DNA of 64,000 nt from assembly GCF_003674065.1 (NCBI RefSeq), contig NZ_RDBE01000008.1, forward strand, positions 113,577-177,576, in the 5' to 3' direction. This stretch comes from Nocardioides mangrovicus (GTDB lineage: Bacteria; Actinomycetota; Actinomycetes; Propionibacteriales; Nocardioidaceae). This document shows, piece after piece, positions 9,506 to 21,817 of this stretch (its first letter is position 1; each line of letters starts with the position of its first letter). A program made the position numbers and the translations under genes. The notes under the pieces were generated by a model. That model saw nothing but the letters and a program-made list of their open reading frames with translations, made no database searches and had not been told where the DNA came from.

Positions 9506-10384
9506 GTGGAGGTCCGGGGCTCGCTGTCGCCGAGCCGCGCCGCCGACTTTCGCTCCTGCGCCCTCGCGTACCGGTTCCGCACCGTGGACCGGCTGCCCGA
9601 GACGCCCTCCGCGGCCGCTGCACGGGGCACCCTCGTCCACCGGGTGCTCGAGCGGCTCTTCGACCTCCCGGCCTCCGAGCGCACGCCTGCGGTCGCCGTG
9701 GCGATGCTGCCGGCGGCCTGGACGGAGATGGTCGAGGTCGAGCCGGTCGTGGCGACGCTCTTCGACGACGGCCGGCCCGACGCGCAGTGGCTGGCCTCCT
9801 GCGGGGAGGTGGTGCGCCGCTGGTTCACCCTGGAGGACCCACGCGGGTTCGAGCCCTTGATGCGCGAGGAGCTGGTGGAGGCCGTCCTGGACGACGGGCT
9901 GCTGCTGCGCGGCGTCGTCGACCGCATCGACGAGGCCGCCGACGGCACCGTCACGGTGGTCGACTACAAGACCGGCTCGGCTCCCCCGCCCGAGCGCGAG
10001 GGCGGTGCGATGTTCCAGCTGCGGTTCTACGCCCTGCTGCTCTGGCTCACCCGGGAGCAGGAGCCGGCGCGGCTGCGGCTGCTCTACCTCGGCAACGGGG
10101 AGGTGCTGGAGTACCGGCCCGACCGGAGCGAGCTGCAGGCGACCCGACGGCTGCTGATGCGCATCTGGGAGGCCATCGCGCTGGCCCGCGAGACCGGCGA
10201 CTTCGAGCCGAACCCGGGACCGCTGTGCCGCTGGTGCGACTACCAGCCGCTGTGCCCGGCGTTCGGAGGCACCCCGCCGCCGTACCCCGGCCCGGGCACC
10301 GAGCAGTCAGGCCCGCAGTCCGGCCAGGTCGGCGACGTCGAGCCCGACCAGGCTGTCGCGGAAGATCCGCTGCGGCGCGGGTAG
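9506..10384 (+). CDS. RecB/Cas4-like PD-(D/E)XK nuclease, possible iron-sulfur protein
   Basis: A 292-residue single-domain nuclease related to the C-terminal domain of RecB and to Cas4. The core is GVVDRID then TVVDYKTG, the D-x(n)-DYK signature of PD-(D/E)XK enzymes. An N-terminal Cys (ADFRSCALAYRF) and a C-terminal CRWCDYQPLC cluster look like the four ligands of a 4Fe-4S cluster. A homologue lies at the same place beside trmI/arc in mycobacteria. The GTG at 9506 is preferred over 9497 because it is 7 nt after TAGCGT. The last 78 nt overlap the end of the convergent HAD gene. Confidence 0.86.
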   Translation: MEVRGSLSPSRAADFRSCALAYRFRTVDRLPETPSAAAARGTLVHRVLERLFDLPASERTPAVAVAMLPAAWTEMVEVEPVVATLFDDGRPDAQWLASCGEVVRRWFTLEDPRGFEPLMREELVEAVLDDGLLLRGVVDRIDEAADGTVTVVDYKTGSAPPPEREGGAMFQLRFYALLLWLTREQEPARLRLLYLGNGEVLEYRPDRSELQATRRLLMRIWEAIALARETGDFEPNPGPLCRWCDYQPLCPAFGGTPPPYPGPGTEQSGPQSGQVGDVEPDQAVAEDPLRRG

Positions 10385-10954
10385 TACCGGCACGTGGTTG
10401 GGCACCACCAGCACGGTGCAGCCGGCCGCCTCGGCCGAGCGGGCGCCGGTGTTGGAGTCCTCGACGGCCAGGCACCGAGTCGGGTCGACGCGCAGCGCGC
10501 GGGCGGCGGCCAGGTAGGGCTCGGGGTGCGGCTTGCCCTGACTGACCGAGTCGCCGGTGACCACGGTGGCGAAGGTGTCCTGCGGGAGCTGGGCCAGCAC
10601 CGGGCGCACGAACCGGGCGTAGGACATCGTCACCAGCGCGGTGGGGATGCCGGCCTGGCCCAGGGCGGCGAGGAGGTCGAGTGCACCGGGGCGCCACGGC
10701 ACGTCGTCGGCCATCAGCACGCCGACGCGGTCGAGCAGCTCGGCGACGATCTCGCTGGGCTCGAGGTCCACCCCGGCGTGCTCACGGATGTAGCGACCGG
10801 AGTCGAGGAGGTTGTTGCCCACGAGGTTCAAGGCGTGCTCGGAGCTCCAGGTGCCGCCGTGCTCGGCGACCAGGGCCTCCTCGGCGGCCACCCAGTACGG
10901 CTCGGTCTCGACCAGGGTGCCGTCCATGTCCAGCAGGACGGCATCGGGCCACAC
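10307..10954 (-). CDS. HAD-superfamily hydrolase (beta-phosphoglucomutase-like)
   Basis: A 215-residue haloacid-dehalogenase-like phosphatase or phosphomutase. Motif I is LLDMDGTLVETE (the two catalytic Asp), motif II is ALVTMS, the Lys motif is GKPHPEPYL, and motif IV is AVEDSNTGARSA. A helical cap follows motif I, as in the beta-PGM/CbbY class. The substrate is unknown. GTG 10954 is chosen because TAGCGT (10962-10967) ends 7 nt before it; an upstream GTG at 10963 would overlap that element. Its final 78 nt are antisense to the end of the nuclease gene. Confidence 0.86.
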   Translation of the reverse strand: MWPDAVLLDMDGTLVETEPYWVAAEEALVAEHGGTWSSEHALNLVGNNLLDSGRYIREHAGVDLEPSEIVAELLDRVGVLMADDVPWRPGALDLLAALGQAGIPTALVTMSYARFVRPVLAQLPQDTFATVVTGDSVSQGKPHPEPYLAAARALRVDPTRCLAVEDSNTGARSAEAAGCTVLVVPNHVPVLPAPQRIFRDSLVGLDVADLAGLRA

Positions 10955-11131
10955 GAGGATCACGCTAGCGAGGAGACGTGGCTCACTCGGGGTCGGGGTG
11001 TCGGCGGATCCGGCCCGGTGGACCAGACCAGCGCTGAGGAAACGAACATTCAGTGACATTTGTCGCAACTGCGCTCGTAATCTCGGTCCACTGGTCTGTC
11101 GGTTCGGCGGACCCCGGAAGGAGCAGGCGCG

Positions 11132-12715
11132 ATGATGCCGGAAGGGGTGGTCACGCTTCCCGATCGTTCGATCGAGGAGCTGGAGGACCGCGGCCGTCAT
11201 CACGTCGAGCGCACCCTCGAGGACTGCCACCGGCTGATCCCCCGCGCCGAGGCCGCCGGTGACATCGTCTTGCTGCAGCGGTTGCGGCTCGTGCTCGCCG
11301 ACGCCACCACCCGACGCGGCCGGATCGAGGAGGCCGCCCAGCTGGTGCGCGAGGTGCAAGCCTGGGCCGAGGCCCGCCGCCACGACTACCTGATCGCCCG
11401 CAGCAACCGGCTGCTCTCCGCGGTCTTCGGCAAGCTCGGCGACACCGCGCTGTGCCTGGAGCACGCCGTCGCCGCCGTCCACGGGCTCAACCGCGACTGG
11501 CGGCCCAGCCTGCGCGCGGACCACCTGCGAGCGCTGGGGCAGGCGCTGTCGTTCCTCGGCTCCTTCGACGAGGCGCGGGCCCAGTTCGAGGACGCCTGCC
11601 GACTCACCGAGACCGCCGACGCCCGGATCGTGCGCCGTATGGCCCTCAACGACATCGCCTACTGCGAGGTGCTCGCCGAGCGTGGACCGCAGGCCGCAGC
11701 CGCCGCGGACCGCATGCTCGCCGTCATCGCCGCCCAGGGCGGACGCCCGGGCTATGAGGAGCTCGACACGGCCGCCGCGGCCTACGAGCTCGTGGGCCGG
11801 CTGGCCGAGGCCGAGCTGATGCTCGCCCCCGTCGTCGACGGCCTGGGTGCCGACACCTCCTTCTCCGACTACGACGGCCTGGTGGGCTGCCTGTGGCGCC
11901 TCGCGCGCGTCCAGCGGCTCCGCGGCCGCCTCGACGACGCCCGGGCCAGCCTGGACCTGTGCCGCACCCGCGCCCGCGAGCTGAACTCCGTGGTCGCCCT
12001 GGAGGCCGACTACGAGCACGTCGAGCTGCTCGCGGCCACCGGCGACTACGAGAACGCCTACCACTCGCTGCGCAGCTACCACGAGCGGCGCAAGGTGCTC
12101 GAGAACGAGCAGCGGGTCTCCCGGGCCGCCTCGCTGCGGGCGATCTTCGAGGCCGAGGAGGCCCGCCGTGACAGCCAGATGTTCCGCGAGATGGCCGAGC
12201 GCGACGCCCTCACCGGGCTGCACAACCGCCGCTTCGTCGACACCAACCTGCCGCGGCTGCTGCTGGAGGTGGCCGAGGGGGGCGCGACGCTCTCGATCGG
12301 GCTCTTGGACCTCGACCACTTCAAGCGCGTCAACGACACCTGCTCCCACGCCGTGGGCGACGAGGTGCTGCGCCGGATCGCGACGATGATCGAGGAGAGC
12401 AGCTCGTGCGTGCCCGGCGGCGTCGCCGCTCGGCTCGGCGGCGAGGAGTTCCTCGTGATCCTGCCCGGCATCGACCCCGGCGCGGCCACCGAGCACCTCG
12501 AGCAGCTGCGCCGCACCGTGGCCGACGCCGCCTGGCGCGACCTGACCGGGTCCGTCCCGGTCACCGTCAGCATCGGCTGCGCCTCGGCCCCCGACGACGA
12601 GCTCGACCCCTCCGCCCTGCTCCACCGCGCCGACCAGCGCCTCTACGACGCCAAGGACTCCGGGCGCAACCGTGTCGTCGGGCCGCACCCGGGGGCGGTC
12701 GAGGTCGCGGGCTGA
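11132..12715 (+). CDS. TPR-domain diguanylate cyclase
   Basis: A soluble 527-residue protein with about 330 residues of helical TPR-like repeats, a short coiled linker (FEAEEARRDSQMFREMAERD) and a GGDEF domain. The active loop is GGEEF at residues 436-440 with LLDLDHFKRVND metal-binding block intact, so it should make cyclic-di-GMP. No RxxD inhibitory site precedes the active loop. No membrane segment or signal peptide is visible, so the signal is probably sensed through the TPR region. ATG codons at 11132 and 11135 follow a GGAAGGAG ribosome site; a TAATCT at 11078-11083 could be its minus-10. Confidence 0.92.
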   Translation: MMPEGVVTLPDRSIEELEDRGRHHVERTLEDCHRLIPRAEAAGDIVLLQRLRLVLADATTRRGRIEEAAQLVREVQAWAEARRHDYLIARSNRLLSAVFGKLGDTALCLEHAVAAVHGLNRDWRPSLRADHLRALGQALSFLGSFDEARAQFEDACRLTETADARIVRRMALNDIAYCEVLAERGPQAAAAADRMLAVIAAQGGRPGYEELDTAAAAYELVGRLAEAELMLAPVVDGLGADTSFSDYDGLVGCLWRLARVQRLRGRLDDARASLDLCRTRARELNSVVALEADYEHVELLAATGDYENAYHSLRSYHERRKVLENEQRVSRAASLRAIFEAEEARRDSQMFREMAERDALTGLHNRRFVDTNLPRLLLEVAEGGATLSIGLLDLDHFKRVNDTCSHAVGDEVLRRIATMIEESSSCVPGGVAARLGGEEFLVILPGIDPGAATEHLEQLRRTVADAAWRDLTGSVPVTVSIGCASAPDDELDPSALLHRADQRLYDAKDSGRNRVVGPHPGAVEVAG

Positions 12716-12758
12716 GGCTGCCGGTGGGCGGGGAGACGATGCGGGCCGTTGGTCGGGC

Positions 12759-16493
<3,735 letters not shown>

Positions 16494-16530
16494 CGGTCCA
16501 GGGTACGGAGCCCGGCGTGTGCCCACCGCC

Positions 16531-16536
16531 TAGGCT
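16531..16536 (+). promoter_or_regulatory. Minus-10 of the PAC2 leader transcript
   Basis: TAGGCT followed by a 6-nt spacer and GTG at 16543 matches the leaderless-promoter pattern of this window, but the GTG opens a short leader frame rather than the PAC2 gene. Confidence 0.55.
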
Positions 16537-16542
16537 CATCTG

Positions 16543-16623
16543 GTGACCCCACGCCACGGCGTTCCTCTCGGCCGCTCCGTCTCCCCCGGCCTGACCACGG
16601 GGGCCCCTGAGGCCTCGGCATGA
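16543..16623 (+). CDS. Possible 26-residue leader peptide, coupled to PAC2
   Basis: A GTG placed at the predicted transcription start opens a 26-codon frame whose TGA overlaps the PAC2 ATG in an ATGA junction. The peptide begins VTPRHGVPLGRS and has no recognisable domain. The PAC2 frame itself has an in-frame TGA at 16608, so PAC2 cannot start upstream and has only a weak ribosome site. Translation through this short frame could therefore deliver ribosomes to PAC2. It could instead be an untranslated leader. Confidence 0.4.
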   Translation: MTPRHGVPLGRSVSPGLTTGAPEASA

Positions 16624-17468
16624 TCGAGCTCGAGGGCGTCCCCCCGCTGCGCGACCCGGTGGTGATCGCGGCCTTCGAGGGCTGGAACGACGCCGCCGAG
16701 TCGGCCAGCGGCGTCATCGCCCACCTCACCGAGGCCTGGAACGCACGCGTGGTCGCGGCCGTCGACCCCGAGGACTTCTACGACTACCAGGTCAACCGGC
16801 CGCTCGTCGGCTCCGACGAGCAGGGCATGCGCACCCTGACCTGGCCGGGCACGCAGATCCTGGTCGCGCACCCTCCCAACGGCCACCGCGACGTCATCTT
16901 GGTCCGCGGCCTGGAGCCGAGCATGCGCTGGCGCCAGTTCACCGCCGAGGTGCTGGCGACCCTGGACGACCTCGGCGCGACGCTCGTCGTCACCCTGGGC
17001 GCGCTGCTGGCCGAGATGCCCCACACCCGCCCGATCCAGGTCAGCGGCACCGCCACCGAGGCCAACCTGGAGGACCGCCTCAAGCTGGAGCCGTCGACCT
17101 ACGAGGGCCCCACCGGCATCGTCGGCGTGCTGCTCGACGCCTGCGGCCGCCTCGACATCCCCGCGGTCTCCTTCTGGGCCGCCGTGCCGCACTACCTGCC
17201 GCAGCCGCCCTGCCCCAAGGCGACGCTGGCGCTGCTGGAGCAGGTGGAGGACCTGCTGGACCTCAAGATCCCGTTCGGCGACCTGGCCGAGGACGCCCGC
17301 GCCTGGGAGCGCGGCGTCGCCGAGCTCGCCGAGGAGGACGAGGACGTGGCCGAGTACGTCCGGATGCTCGAGCAGAACCAGGACACCGCGGAGCTCCCGG
17401 AGGCCAGCGGGGAAGCCATCGCCCGGGAGTTCGAGCGGTACCTCAAGCGGCGGGACAAGGGCGAGTAG
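16620..17468 (+). CDS. PAC2-family (proteasome assembly chaperone-like) protein
   Basis: A 282-residue PAC2 protein, beginning MIELEGVPPLRDPVVIAAFEGWNDAAESAS, with the family blocks GLEPSMRWRQF and [14 protein letters not shown]. Bacterial PAC2 proteins resemble eukaryotic proteasome assembly chaperones and are found in most actinobacteria; their function is not settled. The ATG at 16620 overlaps the stop of a 26-codon leader frame. The C-terminal 60 residues are acidic and helical. The gene is convergent with mshC, with a 25-nt gap lacking a clear terminator. Confidence 0.9.
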   Translation: MIELEGVPPLRDPVVIAAFEGWNDAAESASGVIAHLTEAWNARVVAAVDPEDFYDYQVNRPLVGSDEQGMRTLTWPGTQILVAHPPNGHRDVILVRGLEPSMRWRQFTAEVLATLDDLGATLVVTLGALLAEMPHTRPIQVSGTATEANLEDRLKLEPSTYEGPTGIVGVLLDACGRLDIPAVSFWAAVPHYLPQPPCPKATLALLEQVEDLLDLKIPFGDLAEDARAWERGVAELAEEDEDVAEYVRMLEQNQDTAELPEASGEAIAREFERYLKRRDKGE

Positions 17469-17493
17469 GCGCCACTCAGGCTCGCCCGACGAG

Positions 17494-18705
17494 CTACAGC
17501 GCCAGCCCCAGCGCGGCGTCGGCCAGGACACGCACGACGTCACCGGCACCGCGGTCGTCGCCGGGGGTGGCGGCCCAAGCCTCCAGCGCGCCCAGGGCCC
17601 GGGGGGCGTCGAGGTCGTCGGCGAGCGCGGCCAGCACCTCGGTGACCACCTGGTCCGCGGGGGCGGCCGGGCGGGCGACGGCGGCACGGAGGGTGGCGAG
17701 CGTGGTGGTGGCGTCGGCCAGCTGCTGCGGCGTCCACTCCCAGTCGCTGCGGTAGTGGTGGCGCATGAGGGCGAGGCGCACGGCCATCGGGTCCGCGCCC
17801 TGCTCGCGCAGCCGCGACACCAGCTCGAGGTTGCCCTTGGACTTCGACATCTTCTCGCCGTCGAGGGCCACCATGCCGCTGTGGACGTAGTGGTGGGCGA
17901 ACGGCACCTGCGGCTGCGCCACCTGCGACTGCGAGGCGCTCATCTCGTGGTGGGGGAACACCAGGTCGCTGCCGCCGCCCTGGACGTCGAGCGGAGCCCC
18001 GAGGTGGTGGCGGGCGATGGCGCTGCACTCGACGTGCCAGCCGGGGCGGCCGCGCCCGAACGGCGACTCCCAGCCGGGCTCGCCGGGGCGCTGCAGCTGC
18101 CAGAGCAGGCAGTCCAGCGGGTCTTTCTTGCCCCGGCGGTCGGGGTCTCCCCCGCGTTCGGCGAAGACCGCCATCATCTGCTCGCGGGTCCAGCGCGACT
18201 CCGAGCCGAAGCGCGGGTCGGCGGAGACCGAGAAGTACAGGTCGCCCTCGACGTCGTAGACCGCGCCGGCGGCCTGCAGCTGCTCGATCATGGGGATGAT
18301 CAGCGGGATGGCCTCGACGGCGCCGACGTAGGCGTCGGGCGCGAGCACCCGCAGCGCCTCCATGTCGGTGCGGAAGAGATCGGTCTCCCGCTCCGCCAGC
18401 GCCACCCAGTCCTCGCCGGTGGCCTCGGCCCGCTCGAGCAGCGGGTCGTCGACGTCGGTGACGTTCTGCACGTAGTGCACCGCGTGGCCGGCCGAGCGCC
18501 AGGCGCGGTTGAGCAGGTCGAAGGCGACGTAGGTGGCCGCGTGGCCGAGGTGCGTGGCGTCGTAGGGCGTGATGCCGCAGACGTACATGCGGGCCGCGTC
18601 GGTCGGCGTGGTGGCCACGACGTCGCCGGCCGCGGTGTCGAACACCTGTACCGCGGGTCCGACGACGGGCAGCGCCGGGACGGCGACGGAGGTCCAGGCA
18701 CGCAC
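17494..18705 (-). CDS. mshC: Cysteine:glucosaminyl-inositol ligase MshC
   Basis: MshC joins cysteine to GlcN-inositol with ATP, the third enzymatic stage of mycothiol synthesis. The 403-residue protein is a cysteinyl-tRNA-synthetase relative with Cys43 (YVCGITPYD, zinc site), the HIGH-type motif THLGHA (51-56), zinc/substrate block GWHVECSA and KMSKSKGN near residue 285. It lacks the C-terminal anticodon-binding region of real CysRS, which separates it from cysS. The GTG start lies 6 nt after TAGGCT (18712-18717). Mycothiol confirms an actinobacterial host. Confidence 0.96.
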   Translation of the reverse strand: MRAWTSVAVPALPVVGPAVQVFDTAAGDVVATTPTDAARMYVCGITPYDATHLGHAATYVAFDLLNRAWRSAGHAVHYVQNVTDVDDPLLERAEATGEDWVALAERETDLFRTDMEALRVLAPDAYVGAVEAIPLIIPMIEQLQAAGAVYDVEGDLYFSVSADPRFGSESRWTREQMMAVFAERGGDPDRRGKKDPLDCLLWQLQRPGEPGWESPFGRGRPGWHVECSAIARHHLGAPLDVQGGGSDLVFPHHEMSASQSQVAQPQVPFAHHYVHSGMVALDGEKMSKSKGNLELVSRLREQGADPMAVRLALMRHHYRSDWEWTPQQLADATTTLATLRAAVARPAAPADQVVTEVLAALADDLDAPRALGALEAWAATPGDDRGAGDVVRVLADAALGLAL

Positions 18706-18718
18706 GTGCGCAGCCTAC

Positions 18719-19510
18719 TTAGAAGGGTGGCCACGGAATGCTGGGCCACCCTCCGTGCGAGACCGGCAGGCAACCGAAGCGGAGCAGCCGGTCGGCGCGG
18801 GCCAGGGTGCGGTCGACCTCGCGGGCGGTGAGCAGCGTGGGGAGCTCCTCGGCGAGCCGGCCCGACCGGAGCGAGGCGGTGAGCGCCTCGAGCGCCGTCA
18901 GCTCCTCCTCGGCCAGCGGTCCGCCGGCGAACCCCCACAGCACGGTGCGCAGCTTGTCCTCGACGTGGAAGCAGATGCCGTGGTCGACGCCGTAGCGGTG
19001 ACCGTCGGTCATCGCGAGCACGTGACCGCCCTTGCGGTCGGTGTTGTTGACGATGGCGTCGAAGACGGCCATCCGCCGCAGCGCGGCCGAGTCCTCGTGC
19101 ACGAGGCTGACCGGGCGGTCATCGCCGTCGTAGGCGTCCAGCACGTGGAGGAAGCCGCGCGGGACGGCGCCCTCGGGCACCAGGTCGACCGCCGAGACGT
19201 TCTCGTCGGGCTCGCACCACAGCTGGACCATCCCCCAGCCGGCCGGCCCGTCGCGGAGCACGGTCGGCGGCACGACGTCCCAGCCCAGGTCGTCGGAGAC
19301 CAGCCAGGCAGCGTACTCGCGGTTGGCCAGCGTGCCGTCGGGGAAGTCCCACAGCGGCCGCTCCCCCGCGCTGGGCTTGTACACGACCCGGGTGCGGTCG
19401 CCCTCCTCCCGCTCGTCGAGGACCAGCTCGCCGAAGAAGGTCTGGTTCGAGGCGGGCATGATGCGCCCGAGCACGACGAGCTCGCCGTCGAGCAGCCGTG
19501 GGTCGTTCAC
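18719..19510 (-). CDS. SCO1664-family protein (kinase-like fold, function unknown)
   Basis: A 263-residue member of the actinobacterial SCO1664 family, distantly similar to PI3/4-kinase or HipA-like kinases. Visible kinase-like features are VVYKPSAGERPLWDF (nucleotide Lys region), FDAIVNNTDRKGGH (catalytic-loop-like) and YGVDHGICFH (metal-loop-like). No substrate is known. The GTG overlaps the DUF3090 stop by 4 nt (GTGA), so the two are translationally coupled, downstream of a phosphoglycerate-mutase-like gene. The trio is conserved beside mshC in related genomes (from memory), suggesting one pathway. Confidence 0.85.
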   Translation of the reverse strand: MNDPRLLDGELVVLGRIMPASNQTFFGELVLDEREEGDRTRVVYKPSAGERPLWDFPDGTLANREYAAWLVSDDLGWDVVPPTVLRDGPAGWGMVQLWCEPDENVSAVDLVPEGAVPRGFLHVLDAYDGDDRPVSLVHEDSAALRRMAVFDAIVNNTDRKGGHVLAMTDGHRYGVDHGICFHVEDKLRTVLWGFAGGPLAEEELTALEALTASLRSGRLAEELPTLLTAREVDRTLARADRLLRFGCLPVSHGGWPSIPWPPF

Positions 19511-20079
19511 GCAGACGTGCGCCGGAAGCCGTTGGCGCGCGGGCAGAGGTGACCGCCGGGGTCGATCGGGCCGCCGCAGAAGGGGCACGACTCGCGGCCG
19601 GCCTCCACGACGCTCTCGGCGCGCGAGCAGAAGGCGCGCGCCTGGGCCGGCGACATGCGTACGAGCAGCATCTCCTCGGGCTCGACCTCGGCCGCCTCGG
19701 GGTCGGCGGCCGCCTCGGGGGTCATCTCGGTGATGGCGAAGACCTCGATCACGACGCGCTCGTCGTCGGCGTCCCACGACAGCGTGATGGTGCCGGCGCG
19801 GAACTCCTCCTCGATCGGGCTGTCGAGCGGCTCGCTGTCGGCCAGGTCGACCGGGGTGATGGCGGGGATGGTCCCGGCGGTGCCACCGGCCTCGATGAGC
19901 TTGTCGAGCAGCTCGTCGGTCTCGCGGGCCAGGATCTGCACCTGCTGCTTCTCCAGGGCGACGCTGGTCAGGCGCACACCGTCGCGGGCCTGGACGAAGA
20001 ACGTGCGCTGCCCGGGCTGCCCGACCGTGCCGACGACGAAGCGCTGCGGCGGGTCGTAGAGGTGGACAACGGGTGGCAT
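19507..20079 (-). CDS. DUF3090 family protein
   Basis: A 190-residue actinobacterial protein of unknown function. The N-terminal part has the family opening VVHLYDPPQRFVVGTVGQPGQRTFF; the C-terminus has CPFCGGPIDPGGHLCPRANG, a probable zinc-binding knuckle. It lies 9 nt after the histidine-phosphatase gene and overlaps the SCO1664-like gene by 4 nt. The fixed trio of phosphatase-like, DUF3090 and kinase-like proteins suggests that they act together, but no reaction can be assigned. Confidence 0.88.
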   Translation of the reverse strand: MPPVVHLYDPPQRFVVGTVGQPGQRTFFVQARDGVRLTSVALEKQQVQILARETDELLDKLIEAGGTAGTIPAITPVDLADSEPLDSPIEEEFRAGTITLSWDADDERVVIEVFAITEMTPEAAADPEAAEVEPEEMLLVRMSPAQARAFCSRAESVVEAGRESCPFCGGPIDPGGHLCPRANGFRRTSA

Positions 20080-20088
20080 GTCCCGACC

Positions 20089-20802
20089 CTATGCCGTGGC
20101 TGAGGGGCCGGCGCCGCCGCCGACCGCCGCGTCGCCGGAAGCGGCACCCGAGCGGCGCTGCCGGCGTCCTTTGGCGGGCGGGGCGAGGTGGGTCAGCGAC
20201 CCGGCGTGGGAGTTCTGGCACACCACGAACGGCCGGCTCTCGGTGTAGCGGATGACCGAGAACGAGGCGGGGTCGACCACGATGCGCTGGAAGGAGTCCA
20301 GGTGCAGCCCGAGCGCGTCGGCGAGGATCGCCTTGATCACGTCACCGTGGCTGACGGCCAGCCAGACCGCGTCGGGGCCGTGCAGCTGCGCCACCCGGGA
20401 GTCCCAGTCGCGGACCGCCGCCACACCGCGACGGCTCATGTCGGCCATCGCCTCGCCGTCGGGGAACACCACTCCCGCCGGGTGAGCCTGGACGGTGCGC
20501 CACAGCTTCTCCTTGGCCAGCTCCTTGAGGGCGCGGCCGGTCCACGAGCCGTAGTCGCACTCGGTCAGCCGCTTCTCGCCCACCGCCCGGGTGCCCGGCA
20601 CCATCAGCCGCGCGGTCTCGCGGCACCGCTCCATCGGGCTGGTGACGACGGCGGCCAGCGGCAGCCCCTCGAGCCGGGACGCGGCAGCCGTGGCCTGCTC
20701 GACCCCGCGCTCATCGAGGTGGACGCCCTTGCTGCGACCGGCCAGCACCCCGCCGGTGTTGGCGGTGGTGCGGCCGTGGCGGGCCAAGATGACGGTGGGC
20801 AC
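20089..20802 (-). CDS. Histidine phosphatase (MSMEG_4193-type phosphomutase-like)
   Basis: A 237-residue histidine-phosphatase-superfamily protein. The phosphohistidine motif is LARHGRTTAN near the N-terminus, the second Arg lies in SPMERCRETA, and the distal catalytic His in VSHGDVIK. It belongs to the phosphoglycerate-mutase-like class associated with DUF3090 and SCO1664-like genes. The last 35 residues are basic then Gly/Ala-rich and probably disordered. The GTG start lies 6 nt from TAGGCT, which overlaps the corA minus-10 on the other strand. The gene heads a three-gene operon. Confidence 0.88.
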   Translation of the reverse strand: MPTVILARHGRTTANTGGVLAGRSKGVHLDERGVEQATAAASRLEGLPLAAVVTSPMERCRETARLMVPGTRAVGEKRLTECDYGSWTGRALKELAKEKLWRTVQAHPAGVVFPDGEAMADMSRRGVAAVRDWDSRVAQLHGPDAVWLAVSHGDVIKAILADALGLHLDSFQRIVVDPASFSVIRYTESRPFVVCQNSHAGSLTHLAPPAKGRRQRRSGAASGDAAVGGGAGPSATA

Positions 20803-20807
20803 GCGAT

Positions 20808-20814
20808 TAGCCTA
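20808..20814. promoter_or_regulatory. Overlapping bidirectional minus-10 (phosphatase / corA)
   Basis: TAGCCTA reads TAGCCT forward (7 nt before the corA GTG) and TAGGCT reverse (6 nt before the phosphatase GTG). Only 18 nt separate the two start codons, so both promoters must share this element if they are leaderless. Confidence 0.55.
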
Positions 20815-20820
20815 GACAGC

Positions 20821-21801
20821 GTGATCGTCGACAACGCCCTCTACCGCGATGGCGTACGCGTGGAGCTCGACTGCGGCACCGGCGACCTCAAGGCCGTCCG
20901 CGAGCAGGCCGACGGCGACAACGACTTCGTCTGGGTGGGGCTGCACAAGCCGACCGAGGAGGAGCTCTCGCAGATCGAGGAGGTCTACGGGATCCACCCG
21001 CTGGCCCTCGAGGACGCCTTCATGGCCCACCAGCGCCCCAAGCTCGAGCGCTACGACGACACGCTCTTCCTGGTGCTCAAGACGCTCTGGTACGTCGATG
21101 AGTTCGACGCCGTCGAGACCGGCGAGATCAACCTGTTCGTGGGCCACAACTTCGTCATCTCGGTGCGGCACGGGGAGGGCAACGCCCTGCACCACGCGCG
21201 CATGGAGCTGGAGAAGATGGAGTCGGTGCTCAAGCACGGCCCCTCGGCGGTGGTCTACGCGATCTGCGACCAGGTCGTCGACCGCTACGAGGAGGTGGGC
21301 GCCGACCTCACCGAGGACGTCGACGAGGTGGAGGCCTCGGTCTTCTCCGAGGAGCGCACCAACGACTCCCGGCGCATCTACCTGCTCAAGCGCGAGCTGG
21401 CCGAGATGCGTCGGGCCGTGCTCCCGCTCAAGGACCCGATGCTGCGCTTCGCCAACCAGTCGGTGCGGGGCATCGCCCCCGAGGCGGCGACGTACTTCCG
21501 CGACGTGGCCGACCACCTCGCCCGGGTGGCGGAGACGATCGACACCCTCGACAACCTGCTGTCGACCGCCTTCGACGCCCACATCGCCCAGCTCTCGCTG
21601 CAGCAGAACGACGACATGCGCCGCATCTCCGCCGCCGTCGGCCTGGTCGCCGCCCCCACCCTCGTGGCCGGCATCTACGGCATGAACTTCGACCACATGC
21701 CCGAGCTCCACTGGCTGCTGGGCTACCCGTTCGCGCTGTTGCTGATGATGCTCAGCTCGCTGACGGTCTATCTCGTCTCGAAGCGGGCGGGGTGGCTGTA
21801 G
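20821..21801 (+). CDS. corA: CorA-family magnesium/cobalt transporter
   Basis: A 326-residue pentameric channel for Mg2+ (possibly Co2+ or Ni2+). A large cytoplasmic N-terminal domain is followed by two C-terminal membrane helices, the first ending in the selectivity motif YGMNFDHMPEL. The second is YPFALLLMMLSSLTVYLVS, followed by a basic tail. The GTG at 20821 is chosen because TAGCCT lies 7 nt upstream and homology begins there. The gene is followed by the REP-like palindrome at 21818, which may help end transcription. Confidence 0.95.
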   Translation: MIVDNALYRDGVRVELDCGTGDLKAVREQADGDNDFVWVGLHKPTEEELSQIEEVYGIHPLALEDAFMAHQRPKLERYDDTLFLVLKTLWYVDEFDAVETGEINLFVGHNFVISVRHGEGNALHHARMELEKMESVLKHGPSAVVYAICDQVVDRYEEVGADLTEDVDEVEASVFSEERTNDSRRIYLLKRELAEMRRAVLPLKDPMLRFANQSVRGIAPEAATYFRDVADHLARVAETIDTLDNLLSTAFDAHIAQLSLQQNDDMRRISAAVGLVAAPTLVAGIYGMNFDHMPELHWLLGYPFALLLMMLSSLTVYLVSKRAGWL

Positions 21802-21817
21802 GGGCCGCCTCGCGGCG

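Noticed and set aside
11024..11098. 8-bp inverted repeat (CAGACCAG / CTGGTCTG) upstream of the TPR-GGDEF gene
   Set aside because: Short arms 59 nt apart are expected by chance in GC-rich DNA.
16494..16542. Cobalamin or SAM riboswitch before metH
   Set aside because: The minus-10 is only 6 nt from the start codon, leaving no leader in which a riboswitch could fold.
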